Below, one piece after another: positions 14,397 through 22,529 of a DNA stretch of 64,000 nt. Position 1 is the stretch's first letter; each line of letters starts with the position of its first letter. Under the pieces are notes generated by a model. That model did not search any database. It was not told the origin of the DNA and saw nothing but the letters and a program-made list of their open reading frames with translations. The stretch covers positions 12,219 through 76,218 of the forward strand of contig CAYVBZ010000003.1 in the NCBI GenBank assembly GCA_964449835.1. The letters run 5' to 3'. The translations under genes and the position numbers were made by a program. The DNA is from JABDGC01 sp964449835 (GTDB taxonomy: Bacteria; Pseudomonadota; Gammaproteobacteria; DSM-16500).

Positions 14397-15608
14397 ATGA
14401 ATTATACAGCGAAAGAGAAGCGTCTCATTTCAGGACTGATATTGGCTATGATACCGTTAAGCGGTGTCGGTATCGATATATGTGCCCCCTCTCTCCCTCT
14501 AATATCTGACGCTTTTCATATCAGCCATTCAACATCAAAGTTATCAATTATTATATACCTCTTTGGGTTTTGTTTTGGACAGTTATTTATAGGGCCCTTA
14601 TCCGATTGTTTAGGTAGAAAAAAGATCGTATTACTTGGATTATTTTTTTTTGCTAGCTCAAGCTTGCTAGCCGTAGTTATTAAATCAGCCACACTTCTCT
14701 TGATGGCACGACTTATACAGGGTGTTTCTGTTTCAGCTCCAGTGGTAATTGCAAAGTCAGTTGCAACTGATTGTTTTGTAGGCAGTGAGCTTAAAAAAAT
14801 TTCAACAAACCTAGTGACAGCATGGTCACTGGGGCCGATCATCGCGCCTGTTATAGGAGGCTATTCCCAACAGTATTTTGGATGGAAAGCTAGTTTCATA
14901 TGGTTGTTTTTATATTCTTTAATATTGCTGTTAACAATAACTATTTATATGCCAGAAACAAATAAAGAAAATAAAAAAATAAAAATTAAAATCATAATAT
15001 CAAACTATTCTGAAATAATTACCTCAAATGCTTTTATGGGTAGCGTATTATGCTTGGCGATTGGCTATGCATACATCGTCGCTTTCAATATTGTTAGCCC
15101 ATTCATTATTCAAAATGAGTTAGGATTTAGCGTGATTACGTATGGAGACATTGCATTGGCAATGGGATTTGGTTGTTTTGGAGGTAGTGTGTTGAATAGG
15201 TGGTTGACAACTAAATATAGTCAAAACAATTTAATAAATTGTGGTATTGCCATAATATTACTTACATCTTTGCTGATGTTAATATTGAGCATTCAAATAT
15301 TTAACATTCTTACCTTAGCTATTCCAACATTTATAATGTTCGCATGTATTGGTGTTATTTACCCAAATTGTTCTGCGTATTGTTTAAGCATGTTTCCTAA
15401 GATGGCGGGATCTGCTAGCGCTGTAATGGGTGTTATTACAATACTAGGCACAGCCATTATTGGAATAGCTGCCAGTTTTTTAAGCGCACGATCTAATTTA
15501 TCAATTTCAATTCTTTATATTTGTCTAACGATAGGCATATATCTGTGTTTTACAAAACTAGTAAGTAAGGATAAGCAATTTAATGTTGAAGAGAAAGTAA
15601 GATGCTAA
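14397..15608 (+). CDS. MFS transporter, Bcr/CflA type
   Basis: This 403-residue protein has about 12 hydrophobic helices. The first loop carries GVGIDICAPSLPLISDAFHI, the Bcr/CflA pattern, and motif A appears as GPLSDCLGRKKI near residue 63. This subfamily exports small drugs, dipeptides and metabolites by proton antiport across the inner membrane. Its position as first gene of an opine-type operon suggests it exports the product. The DNA is strikingly AT-rich compared with proC or tgt. The stop overlaps the methyltransferase start by 7 bases. Confidence 0.88.
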   Translation: MNYTAKEKRLISGLILAMIPLSGVGIDICAPSLPLISDAFHISHSTSKLSIIIYLFGFCFGQLFIGPLSDCLGRKKIVLLGLFFFASSSLLAVVIKSATLLLMARLIQGVSVSAPVVIAKSVATDCFVGSELKKISTNLVTAWSLGPIIAPVIGGYSQQYFGWKASFIWLFLYSLILLLTITIYMPETNKENKKIKIKIIISNYSEIITSNAFMGSVLCLAIGYAYIVAFNIVSPFIIQNELGFSVITYGDIALAMGFGCFGGSVLNRWLTTKYSQNNLINCGIAIILLTSLLMLILSIQIFNILTLAIPTFIMFACIGVIYPNCSAYCLSMFPKMAGSASAVMGVITILGTAIIGIAASFLSARSNLSISILYICLTIGIYLCFTKLVSKDKQFNVEEKVRC

Positions 15609-16237
15609 ATAACATTCAAAATGTCAAAGAGAAATTTAATGAATGGGCTTTGTCAGGTAGGGCTGATGCAATGGCTAATGGCCATATAGCATCCATGAAA
15701 AAAATGTTTAAGCTATTAGATGGTAAAGAAATAAAAAGCATTATTGATATTGGCTGTGGAAATGGGTGGGCTGTTCGCGAATTTTCTAAAAAAAATGGAG
15801 CCAGATATTGCTGTGGTATAGACATATCGGATGAAATGATAAAACTAGCAAAGAGCAGATGTGCTAGAAATATAGAAGAATATATAGCTACAGATTTCCT
15901 TAGCTTTAAGTGCGATAGGAAATTTGACTTAGTTTTTTCAATGGAGGTTTTTTATTATTTCAATGACCTTTATCACGCAATTGAAAAAGCAAAAAGCTTA
16001 TTAACGGAAAATGGTATATTGCTTGTTGGGATAGATTTTTACAAAGAAAATGAAAAAAGCGCTACCTGGCCTCATGAGGTTGGATTAAATATGCAAAGAC
16101 TCACCATTAAGCAGTGGGAAAATATTTTTATAAACTATGGATTTTCTGACGTCAAAATAAGTCAAATAAAAAATTTTCATAAATTTGATAGGTGGAAATA
16201 TGTTTGTGGGACACTCGTTATTTATGCCTCCTTATAA
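15602..16237 (+). CDS. class I SAM-dependent methyltransferase
   Basis: This 211-residue protein carries the SAM-binding motif DIGCGNGWAV at about residues 49-58. An acidic residue ending strand 2 (GIDISDEMIKLAK) and FDLVFSMEVFYYF as motif IV follow. The substrate is unknown. It is shorter than nicotianamine-synthase-like CntL proteins and has an ordinary methyltransferase layout, so it is probably a true methyl donor enzyme. It could be BioC-like, but no other biotin gene is near. It overlaps its neighbours at both ends. Confidence 0.85.
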   Translation: MLNNIQNVKEKFNEWALSGRADAMANGHIASMKKMFKLLDGKEIKSIIDIGCGNGWAVREFSKKNGARYCCGIDISDEMIKLAKSRCARNIEEYIATDFLSFKCDRKFDLVFSMEVFYYFNDLYHAIEKAKSLLTENGILLVGIDFYKENEKSATWPHEVGLNMQRLTIKQWENIFINYGFSDVKISQIKNFHKFDRWKYVCGTLVIYASL

Positions 16238-16991
16238 AGCAAACGAAGGTGAAAAACATATACCATTAGTTCTTATATCAGGGATTATGTGCAATGAAAA
16301 TTTATGGGCAAGACAGATTGAACGTTTTTCATCTGGAAACCTTCATGTGTTAACTCCAGATATATTGCAGGAAAAAACAGTAGAGCAATTGGCAATTGAA
16401 ATTGCATCTTCCATTGAAGGCCGAATAAATATTGTTGGCTTTTCATCTGGTGGATATATTGCTCAGGAAATTATTAGGCTTTCACCAGATAAAATAAACA
16501 AAGTTATTCTAATTAGTACATCAGGCGGAAAATATACTGAAAAGCAACAAGTAAGAAGAAAATTTTTTTTAAGCGAAGATAATGATTCTAAGGACGAGTC
16601 TGGGCTTTCTATGTTTGTTGATAAGCTAACTTCTTCTTATACTTCAATGGATGATATTCATATACTTAATGATATAAATCACATGCTTACTACAATTGAT
16701 CCGAGTGTTTTTTATCAGCAAATGAAAGTCATTTATGAGTACAATAAATCCCCGCCAGATCTTAGAAATATTACAATGCCTGCTTTAATTATATGCTCTG
16801 ACAATGACCCATTCATATCATGTGAAGCATATATTGAGCTTGTCAACAAAATACCTACAGCGAAATTGAAACTTATAAAAAATTCGGGTCATATGCTGCC
16901 GCTATCTGCTGGCGATGAAATTAATAATGAAATTGAGGTTTTTTTTGGGTATCCAAAATTTAACCGTGAGACGCAATTTAGGAGAATTTAA
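16200..16991 (+). CDS. alpha/beta hydrolase
   Basis: From ATG 16200, which follows AGGTGG, the protein has 263 residues. It shows the nucleophile elbow GFSSGG (Ser82), an oxyanion segment LVLISGIMCNENLW near residue 24, an acid in CSDNDPF and the catalytic histidine in NSGHMLPL near the end. This is the BioH/MenH type of small esterase or lyase. An ATG at 16224, overlapping the methyltransferase stop, is another possible start. Part of this gene (16359-16492) is duplicated at 11079-11212. Its role is probably to trim or release the operon's product. Confidence 0.82.
   Translation: MFVGHSLFMPPYKANEGEKHIPLVLISGIMCNENLWARQIERFSSGNLHVLTPDILQEKTVEQLAIEIASSIEGRINIVGFSSGGYIAQEIIRLSPDKINKVILISTSGGKYTEKQQVRRKFFLSEDNDSKDESGLSMFVDKLTSSYTSMDDIHILNDINHMLTTIDPSVFYQQMKVIYEYNKSPPDLRNITMPALIICSDNDPFISCEAYIELVNKIPTAKLKLIKNSGHMLPLSAGDEINNEIEVFFGYPKFNRETQFRRI
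16359..16492. repeat. 134-bp segment duplicated at 11079-11212
   Basis: This is the intact-gene copy of the duplicated segment, with five differences over 134 bases. It covers the nucleophile box of the hydrolase. Confidence 0.85.
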
Positions 16992-16993
16992 TT

Positions 16994-17740
16994 ATGGAAG
17001 CTGTATCGCAAGTCCAGCGTTTTAAAAATCAAACAACAGTTCCTAAATATCTTTTTCAAGGATCATTGTTTCCTGTATCAAACAAAAAGAATATGAATAG
17101 AGATGTGCTCATAAAAACGTATGGCAACAACGAGATACTTGTAATGCAGGAGGGGTTTACGCAATTTGATCTGGCAGTATCCTTGGCGTATAAGAAAATA
17201 ATAAACAATCATGTTTCATTTGAAGATATTAGATTTTCTATCGCTGATTTTTCAAGAGCTCTTAACAGACATGAAGGTGGAAAAACGAGAGCATTAATTT
17301 TAGATGCGCTAAAAAGGAGTAATAAATTTCATTTATGCTTTGATTTTGGAAATGGCAATTCATTTGACGGATATAGATTAAACAAATTTGAAGAAAATTG
17401 TCCTGGATACTTTAAAGTGGCATTTAACACTGACTATCTCTCTATGGCTTATTGTGAAAATGATGTTTTTAATATAAATATTGACATGTTTTTAAGTTTG
17501 CAATTGGGCTTGCAAAGCTGGCTATATGGCTTTATATGTACAATTCCAGATAAAAATCAGATTTGCTTAGATTTATTGCATGATTATTCTGGTTCAAATT
17601 ACAAGAATCAAAGTGATTTTAAAAAGGCTGTCAAACATGCCATGACAGCATTACATGAAAGGGGAATACTAGGGTGGCGTCATGGTATTACCAGAAGCAA
17701 TGAAGTTTTTTGGGAATACAAAAATCCATTTAATGTATGA
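16994..17740 (+). CDS. TrfA-like plasmid replication initiator protein
   Basis: This 248-residue protein has the layout of TrfA-type initiators. A start segment (KYLFQGSLFPVSNKKNMNR) resembles the family's ARSxLFxVRNK box. It is followed by an EGFTQFDLAVSLAYKK stretch matching the YTGxELxxxDxxVW region, and two predicted winged-helix parts ending in AMTALHERGILGWRHGI. Such proteins bind iterons and open plasmid origins. Here it has an AGGAG site 2 bases after the hydrolase gene and overlaps the dehydrogenase start by 4 bases, so it is a fixed member of a metabolic operon. No iterons are visible nearby. It may serve as a DNA-binding regulator instead. The family call is from pattern only. Confidence 0.5.
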   Translation: MEAVSQVQRFKNQTTVPKYLFQGSLFPVSNKKNMNRDVLIKTYGNNEILVMQEGFTQFDLAVSLAYKKIINNHVSFEDIRFSIADFSRALNRHEGGKTRALILDALKRSNKFHLCFDFGNGNSFDGYRLNKFEENCPGYFKVAFNTDYLSMAYCENDVFNINIDMFLSLQLGLQSWLYGFICTIPDKNQICLDLLHDYSGSNYKNQSDFKKAVKHAMTALHERGILGWRHGITRSNEVFWEYKNPFNV

Positions 17741-18780
17741 TAAACAACAATATCGGTATAATAGGTAGCGGTCAGGCAGCTATCGCGCTAGCTGCATTTT
17801 TTTCAAAAAATGGAAAATATTCATCAATTCTATATTTTGAAGAGCATCAGGGAGCAATCAAAAAAATAAAAAATGGCAATATGGTACAATTAAGCGGAAA
17901 AATTAGCGGGTTTTTTAATATCCATGAATTAACAAGAGACGCATCTAAATTTTTTAATAAAAATGATGTAATATTTGTTGTCTCACCAACATATTCACAT
18001 GAAAAAATCATGGATAATATCCATCATTTTTTGGAAAAAAAGCATAATTTAGTTTTTGTCACAGGAAATTTTTCATCTATTGTTATTAAACGAAAATACA
18101 AAAAACTAAATTGCAATTTATCTGAAATTAATCTTTTTCCATTTGCATGTCGCTTAAGTGAAAATGGAATTGATATACTTGGCGTTAAGAGTAATTTATT
18201 TATTTCATCATATGATCCTGCTGGGACAGATGAAATCATCGAAAAAATTAAACCGTACTTTCCTTCAAGATTGTTGAAATGCAGGGATGTTATAGAAGTT
18301 GGCTTAAATAATGTGAACGGAATTTGTCATCCAATTATACTATTGTTAAATGCAGGAAGAATTGGAAAGGAAGATTTTTATTTCAATAGGGATGGAGTTA
18401 CTGAAGGTGTTGCTAATTTCATGGACTCTGTTGAGGATGAAAGAAAACGCATAGCAGTTAGCCTTGGTAGTGAATATATTAGTTTTTTAGATATTATGAA
18501 TATTTTTTATGAGGAAAAATTTAATTCTATACATGAATTATTTTCTGCATCTTCTGTTCTAAATATACAAAAATTATGTCCAAGAAGCTTTAATAATAGA
18601 TATTTAGCTGAGGATGTGCCATATGTATTGGTTCCGTGGTTAAGTTTAGCGCGAATGAATGGCACAGAGAGTAAAGCAATTGAAACTATCATCCATTTAG
18701 CATCTATTATTTCCAAAAAAAATTATTTTGAATCTGGACGAATTTTAGAAAGAGCCGAAATAAAAAAATATTGGACTTGA
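17737..18780 (+). CDS. opine (octopine/nopaline-type) dehydrogenase
   Basis: This 347-residue protein has an N-terminal Rossmann domain with IGIIGSGQAAIALA at residues 6-19. The C-terminal helical domain has the family's histidine in NNVNGICHPIILLLNAG (near residue 200) and DGVTEGVANFMDSVEDERKRIA. The family joins an amino acid and a 2-oxo acid by reductive amination with NAD(P)H. It is the enzyme class that completes staphylopine- and pseudopaline-type metallophores. The final Trp-Thr-stop falls in the repeated motif TTGGACTTGA, so the native C-terminus may have been altered by insertion. Substrates cannot be told from the sequence. Confidence 0.82.
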   Translation: MINNNIGIIGSGQAAIALAAFFSKNGKYSSILYFEEHQGAIKKIKNGNMVQLSGKISGFFNIHELTRDASKFFNKNDVIFVVSPTYSHEKIMDNIHHFLEKKHNLVFVTGNFSSIVIKRKYKKLNCNLSEINLFPFACRLSENGIDILGVKSNLFISSYDPAGTDEIIEKIKPYFPSRLLKCRDVIEVGLNNVNGICHPIILLLNAGRIGKEDFYFNRDGVTEGVANFMDSVEDERKRIAVSLGSEYISFLDIMNIFYEEKFNSIHELFSASSVLNIQKLCPRSFNNRYLAEDVPYVLVPWLSLARMNGTESKAIETIIHLASIISKKNYFESGRILERAEIKKYWT

Positions 18781-18807
18781 CCCCAAAACATTGGACTTGG
18801 CTCCAAG
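18771..18807. repeat. double motif at the right end of the AT-rich operon
   Basis: TTGGACTTGACCCCAAAAC (18771-18789) is followed at once by TTGGACTTGGCTCCAAG (18791-18807). The first matches 14307-14324. It contains the dehydrogenase stop codon. Confidence 0.6.
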
Positions 18808-18883
18808 ATGTCACGCCGTATATTGCTCCATTCATATCACCTTATTAATATTAAATTATAGTGATTCAAGGAGAAAAGTTGCT

Positions 18884-19318
18884 ATGTCTGTAATGGAGCC
18901 ATTGTACCGTTTGGTGGGAGTTATTCCCTCCCGACTCACCGAAGAGCAGAGCCTTTTACTAGAGGCCGAAATTTTTGCACGCATCTGCGAAGAACTTAGG
19001 GAGATTTTTAGGAAACAACACTGGGAATATTTTTATTTAATGAAATTTACCATAGAAATGGAGAACATAATGCTTGAGTCTAAGTTTGTACGTTTGATCA
19101 TCCAAGATATCCTAGCAACAGGCGAGTATAACCTTGAAGGGATTGCCCATTATACCGATACTCATGAAGAAGTTATTGAGGAGATGATGACGGGGCGTAA
19201 TGCTAGTCCATCGGCAGCGTTTCTTCGTAAGCTGATTGATTTGCATCGGTCAGTAAGGCCTGAGTTATATAAGGAAATTGTAAAAAAAGTCACTGAAAAT
19301 TATTTGACAGCAGCATAG
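18884..19318 (+). CDS. hypothetical protein, possible DNA-binding helical bundle
   Basis: From ATG 18884, preceded by AAGGAGA, the protein has 144 residues. It is predicted to be almost all helical. The stretch LEGIAHYTDTHEEVIEEMMTG followed by SPSAAFLRKLIDLHRS has the spacing of a helix-turn-helix of the Cro/XRE kind. No known family is evident. An upstream in-frame ATG at 18791 lies in the repeated motif and has no ribosome site. It may be a regulator belonging to the mobile region. Confidence 0.6.
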   Translation: MSVMEPLYRLVGVIPSRLTEEQSLLLEAEIFARICEELREIFRKQHWEYFYLMKFTIEMENIMLESKFVRLIIQDILATGEYNLEGIAHYTDTHEEVIEEMMTGRNASPSAAFLRKLIDLHRSVRPELYKEIVKKVTENYLTAA

Positions 19319-19326
19319 AGAAGTAA

Positions 19327-19352
19327 GGGGTCCAATCTTTCCTTCAATCTTG
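19327..19352. repeat. 26-bp motif, right copy
   Basis: GGGGTCCAATCTTTCCTTCA plus ATCTTG matches 11054-11079 with one mismatch. It lies just upstream of the fic operators. Confidence 0.6.
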
Positions 19353-19371
19353 GCTTATGCAGCCTCTTTCC

Positions 19372-19445
19372 ATGAGCCGATTACACTCATTAACCGGCTC
19401 ATTTTAGCCTTGTTTTTGAGCCGATTATGGATGATAATTGGCTCA
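19372..19445 (+). promoter_or_regulatory. tandem inverted-repeat operators at the fic start
   Basis: Two sites share one design. Site 1 is ATGAGCCGATTA-N7-TAACCGGCTCAT (19372-19402). Site 2 is TGAGCCGATTA-N7-TAATTGGCTCA (19417-19445). Arms differ at one position each, and both loops are 7 bases. The centres are 44 bp apart, about four helical turns, so two dimers could bind on one face. Site 2 covers the possible start codon at 19427. Confidence 0.65.
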
Positions 19446-20557
19446 TGAAACTCTACAACTGGCAGCAGCCCGACTGGCCTCACTTTCGCTACGACCTCAC
19501 TCAACTATATGAAAAATTGCTGTTTATTTCAGAAAAAATGGGCTTAATTGCTGGTAAGTTAGAACATTTGAATGGAAATTTGCAGTCCGAAACGACCATC
19601 GACCTCCTGGTTGAAGAAGCGGTTAATACTTCTGAAATTGAAGGAGAGCATATTAGCCGCATCGATATTAGATCATCCATCAAAAATAAACTGGGACTCA
19701 ATCCAAAACAGGCCCCCGTGCGTGATAAAAGGGCCCAAGGCATTGCAGAATTAATGCTTGATGTGCGCAAGAGTTTTAAGCAAGCGCTTACAGAAGAAAA
19801 ATTATTCGACTGGCATTTGATGGTCATGTCCGGATCATCTAATCCCAATTTAAGAATGGGATATTGGCGGACCGATGAAGAACCGATGCAAATTGTTTCA
19901 GGGTCTCTTGGAAAACAGCTTGTTCATTATGAAGCTCCTCCTTCTCAGGCTGTTCCAGAAGAAATGGAAAAATTCCTTCATTGGTTTAATGAAACCTCAC
20001 CTGAGAAGCCAAAGGCAATTAAATCCCCTCCCGTGCGCGCCGCTATCGCGCATTTATATTTTGAAAGTATTCATCCCTTCGATGATGGTAATGGAAGAAT
20101 CGGTCGAGCGATTGCTGAAAAAGCTTTATCACAAGGCTTTGGTTATCCCGTCTTAATCAGTTTATCTGCGGCGATTGAAGCGGATAAAAAAGCCTATTAT
20201 TCGGCTTTAAAGACCGCCTCAAAATCTAATGAAGTGACTCCTTGGATTGAGTATTTTGGGGATTTAATCGTAAAAGCTCAGCTTGAGGTCGAGAGAATAA
20301 TTAATTTTATTCTTAAAAAATCTAATTTCTTCGATCAATTCAAAGATGTTTTAAATGAACGTCAAACCAAAGTAATTAAGCGCATGCTGCAAGAAGGCAT
20401 AAAAGGTTTTGAAGGAGGAATGAGCGCAAAAAAATACATGTCCATAACAGGCACTTCTAAAGCAACTGCAACCAGAGATTTACAACACCTGCTCATCGTC
20501 AAAGCATTAAAACAATCAGGCGGCGGCCGCAGCGTTCGCTATGAACTTAATTTATAA
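19427..20557 (+). CDS. Fic-family protein (DUF4172-Fic-winged helix)
   Basis: This 376-residue protein has three parts. The N-terminal DUF4172 region begins with NWQQPDWPHF. An inhibitory helix motif TSEIEG (68-73) and the full Fic motif HPFDDGNGRIGR (216-227) follow. A C-terminal winged helix (MSITGTSKATATRDLQHL) ends the protein. The complete catalytic motif implies AMP or other nucleotide transfer to protein hydroxyls, held in check by the inhibitory helix in cis. ATG 19445 is an equally likely start because it matches family N-termini and frees the operator. The winged helix may bind the operators just upstream. Confidence 0.9.
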   Translation: MDDNWLMKLYNWQQPDWPHFRYDLTQLYEKLLFISEKMGLIAGKLEHLNGNLQSETTIDLLVEEAVNTSEIEGEHISRIDIRSSIKNKLGLNPKQAPVRDKRAQGIAELMLDVRKSFKQALTEEKLFDWHLMVMSGSSNPNLRMGYWRTDEEPMQIVSGSLGKQLVHYEAPPSQAVPEEMEKFLHWFNETSPEKPKAIKSPPVRAAIAHLYFESIHPFDDGNGRIGRAIAEKALSQGFGYPVLISLSAAIEADKKAYYSALKTASKSNEVTPWIEYFGDLIVKAQLEVERIINFILKKSNFFDQFKDVLNERQTKVIKRMLQEGIKGFEGGMSAKKYMSITGTSKATATRDLQHLLIVKALKQSGGGRSVRYELNL

Positions 20558-20584
20558 TGACATTCAAGGGGAAAAATATATATA

Positions 20585-20692
20585 ATGAAGCGCAAATATA
20601 AAAAATTAACACATGAACCTATCGGAAGAGTTAGGTGGATTGTTGAGGATTTTCTGCCGCCACCGGAAAAGTTACTTGTTAAGCCTAAGTAG
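20585..20692 (+). CDS. short CopG-antitoxin-like peptide, probably truncated
   Basis: This 35-residue frame (KYKKLTHEPIG near the start, then VEDFLPPPEKL) matches the N-terminal part common in small CopG/RHH-type antitoxins, where a DNA-binding segment should follow. Here the stop comes directly after LLVKPK, and the facing fic gene overlaps by 8 bases. A purine-rich GGGGAAAAA lies upstream. It is either a truncated antitoxin or a real micro-protein; the former is more likely. Confidence 0.4.
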   Translation: MKRKYKKLTHEPIGRVRWIVEDFLPPPEKLLVKPK

Positions 20693-22241
20693 TGTGTGGA
20701 AAGAAGATGTCGGCATATTTCTTTTCTAAGGTTTCGATTTCATCTTCTGTTAATGAGTTGAACTCCTTTCTGCGTGCTCGTTGTGATATTACACCATTTT
20801 CTTGATTTAAAAATCTAATTAAGAGATCAATTAGTCTATCAGGCATATCAATATAGTTTTTTACAAAAAGTTTCATCTTTTCATGTTTTTCTAGATAATC
20901 CACTTCTTCTGGTAACGTTTTTTCGATGGTTTCTTCAATGCACGCATATAGATATTCAGCTTGCTTAGTAGCATCAAAATAACGATATAAATTGATAGTG
21001 TCATTAATAACTTCAACATTATTTTTTTCTGTTGGGCGCCAGCTAATGAATTGAAGGCGAGGGCGTGAAAATGATTCTAAGGTTTCTCTGTATTCAGTTA
21101 TATGGTCTAAAATGACTGCGGATATAGGGAAAATAATATTAGGTGGATTGAATATTTTCTCAGCGAGTACATGATGTATTAGATACCGATGAATTCGGCC
21201 ATTTCCATCTTCAAATGGATGTATAAACACAAACCCAAAGGCAATGATAGTTGCTGCCAAAATAGGATCCATTCCACTTTCTTTTAGGAGTTGATTGACT
21301 TCTATTAACCCATTCATAAGTGAAAACAAATCTTGAGGGCGAGCTGATATATGATCAGGAATAGGTATGCCTGTTGTTCTCTCATGTTCTCCAATAAATC
21401 CACCTTCATTGCGATAGCCAAAATGAATAAATCTGAAATCTGAAATGATGATTTCTTGTAATCTAAGAAACTCATCATGTGAGAGGGGGTTCTTTCCAGC
21501 TTGGCCAATTGCATAAGCCCATCTTTCTGTGCGAGTTTGGGGTGGAGTTTCTCCTTCTATAGCATATGAAGCTTTTGAGTCTTTTAGTAGCATACATGCG
21601 GCAGCCCGCATGAGAATATCAGGATGTACTTTACCCAGGACTGCTCGAGCTTTTTCTCTAAAGTTTTCTTGAATATAGCTGTCTATTTTTTGTGTTCTTC
21701 GGATAGTAGGACAAAAAGCGGGGACGCCAGGCAGATTATTTCGAACTCGATGTCTTTTGGAAAGTTTTGAAGGCCCTGGATATTGTAAGTTGGTGTCTAG
21801 AGCGTCCACTAGATTTCCAGTTATTGCATCGGGTAATTCTAATTTTACTTCTTGGAGCCATTCATACAAAAACCAGATTCTACGACTATAGGAACCCGTA
21901 GGTTCATTCTTTATTATTTGGATAATTTCTTGTACATCAATGGTGTCAAATAATGCTTTAAAAAAAGATAAATTTACCCCTTCATATTTGAGAGCAAATA
22001 TAAGATGCCCGTATAAGGTAGCTGCTGGTTCATGGCGCGGGGTAAACATCATCCAGCCATTTGCTTGATATTTTTTATGTCTTTTACTAATTGCACATAA
22101 TATATCGGGTAGTGGCATTTCTAAATTATAAGTTTTCATTAGGGCAGCATAACCGGCAAGCATAGCTTCTTTATCGGGCAACGGGATATGCCTGTCATGA
22201 AAAGTACTTACAATGTGTGGAAACTGAGTGGGTTGATTCAT
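20685..22241 (-). CDS. Fic-family protein (long form)
   Basis: This 518-residue Fic protein has the catalytic motif HPFEDGNGRIHR at 341-352 and an upstream inhibitory motif SYAIEG at 225-230. The N-terminal 220 residues are helical and unlike the other Fic protein. The loop GGFIGEHERTTGIPIP precedes the catalytic helix as in Fic proteins with a flap region. The full motif implies it can modify target proteins. It runs convergently with the other fic gene, so the two are independent acquisitions rather than a duplication. Confidence 0.9.
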   Translation of the reverse strand: MNQPTQFPHIVSTFHDRHIPLPDKEAMLAGYAALMKTYNLEMPLPDILCAISKRHKKYQANGWMMFTPRHEPAATLYGHLIFALKYEGVNLSFFKALFDTIDVQEIIQIIKNEPTGSYSRRIWFLYEWLQEVKLELPDAITGNLVDALDTNLQYPGPSKLSKRHRVRNNLPGVPAFCPTIRRTQKIDSYIQENFREKARAVLGKVHPDILMRAAACMLLKDSKASYAIEGETPPQTRTERWAYAIGQAGKNPLSHDEFLRLQEIIISDFRFIHFGYRNEGGFIGEHERTTGIPIPDHISARPQDLFSLMNGLIEVNQLLKESGMDPILAATIIAFGFVFIHPFEDGNGRIHRYLIHHVLAEKIFNPPNIIFPISAVILDHITEYRETLESFSRPRLQFISWRPTEKNNVEVINDTINLYRYFDATKQAEYLYACIEETIEKTLPEEVDYLEKHEKMKLFVKNYIDMPDRLIDLLIRFLNQENGVISQRARRKEFNSLTEDEIETLEKKYADIFFPHTT

Positions 22242-22529
22242 TTATGTGAATACCAATTAAATTTCTTCATATAACATAGTTTAGCATGAAAATTGAGGAA
22301 ATATTATGAAATTCAATTCAATATTTAGTATTTTCATGAAAAATGATAATAAGAGATCATGTGAAATGTGTAAACATTAATTTTGTATTTTTTCAATTAG
22401 TTGTGTGTTTTATTTTTATCTTTTTACTCGGATAGAGAAATTTAATATTAAAAATTACAAAAATACATACAGTTAATAGATCGAATAATCAAAAAATGGA
22501 AAAAATATAAACATATGCTTCTTCCTCGG
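22242..22529. other. AT-rich gap between fic and coq7
   Basis: The first 30 bases are the leader of the leftward fic gene. A 24-residue frame with a GAGG ribosome site (22306-22380, rightward, starting MKFNSIFSIF) is present but has no recognisable features. The rest is AT-rich and shows no repeat, RNA gene or clear terminator. Confidence 0.4.

Noticed and set aside
15602..16991. BioC-BioH biotin pair
   Set aside because: A small methyltransferase next to a BioH-like hydrolase suggests it, but no bioA, B, D or F gene is nearby and an opine dehydrogenase shares the operon.
14397..18780. Classical staphylopine/pseudopaline metallophore cluster
   Set aside because: The opine dehydrogenase and exporter fit, but there is no nicotianamine-synthase-like CntL, histidine racemase or metallophore uptake gene, so only a looser opine-type call is supported.
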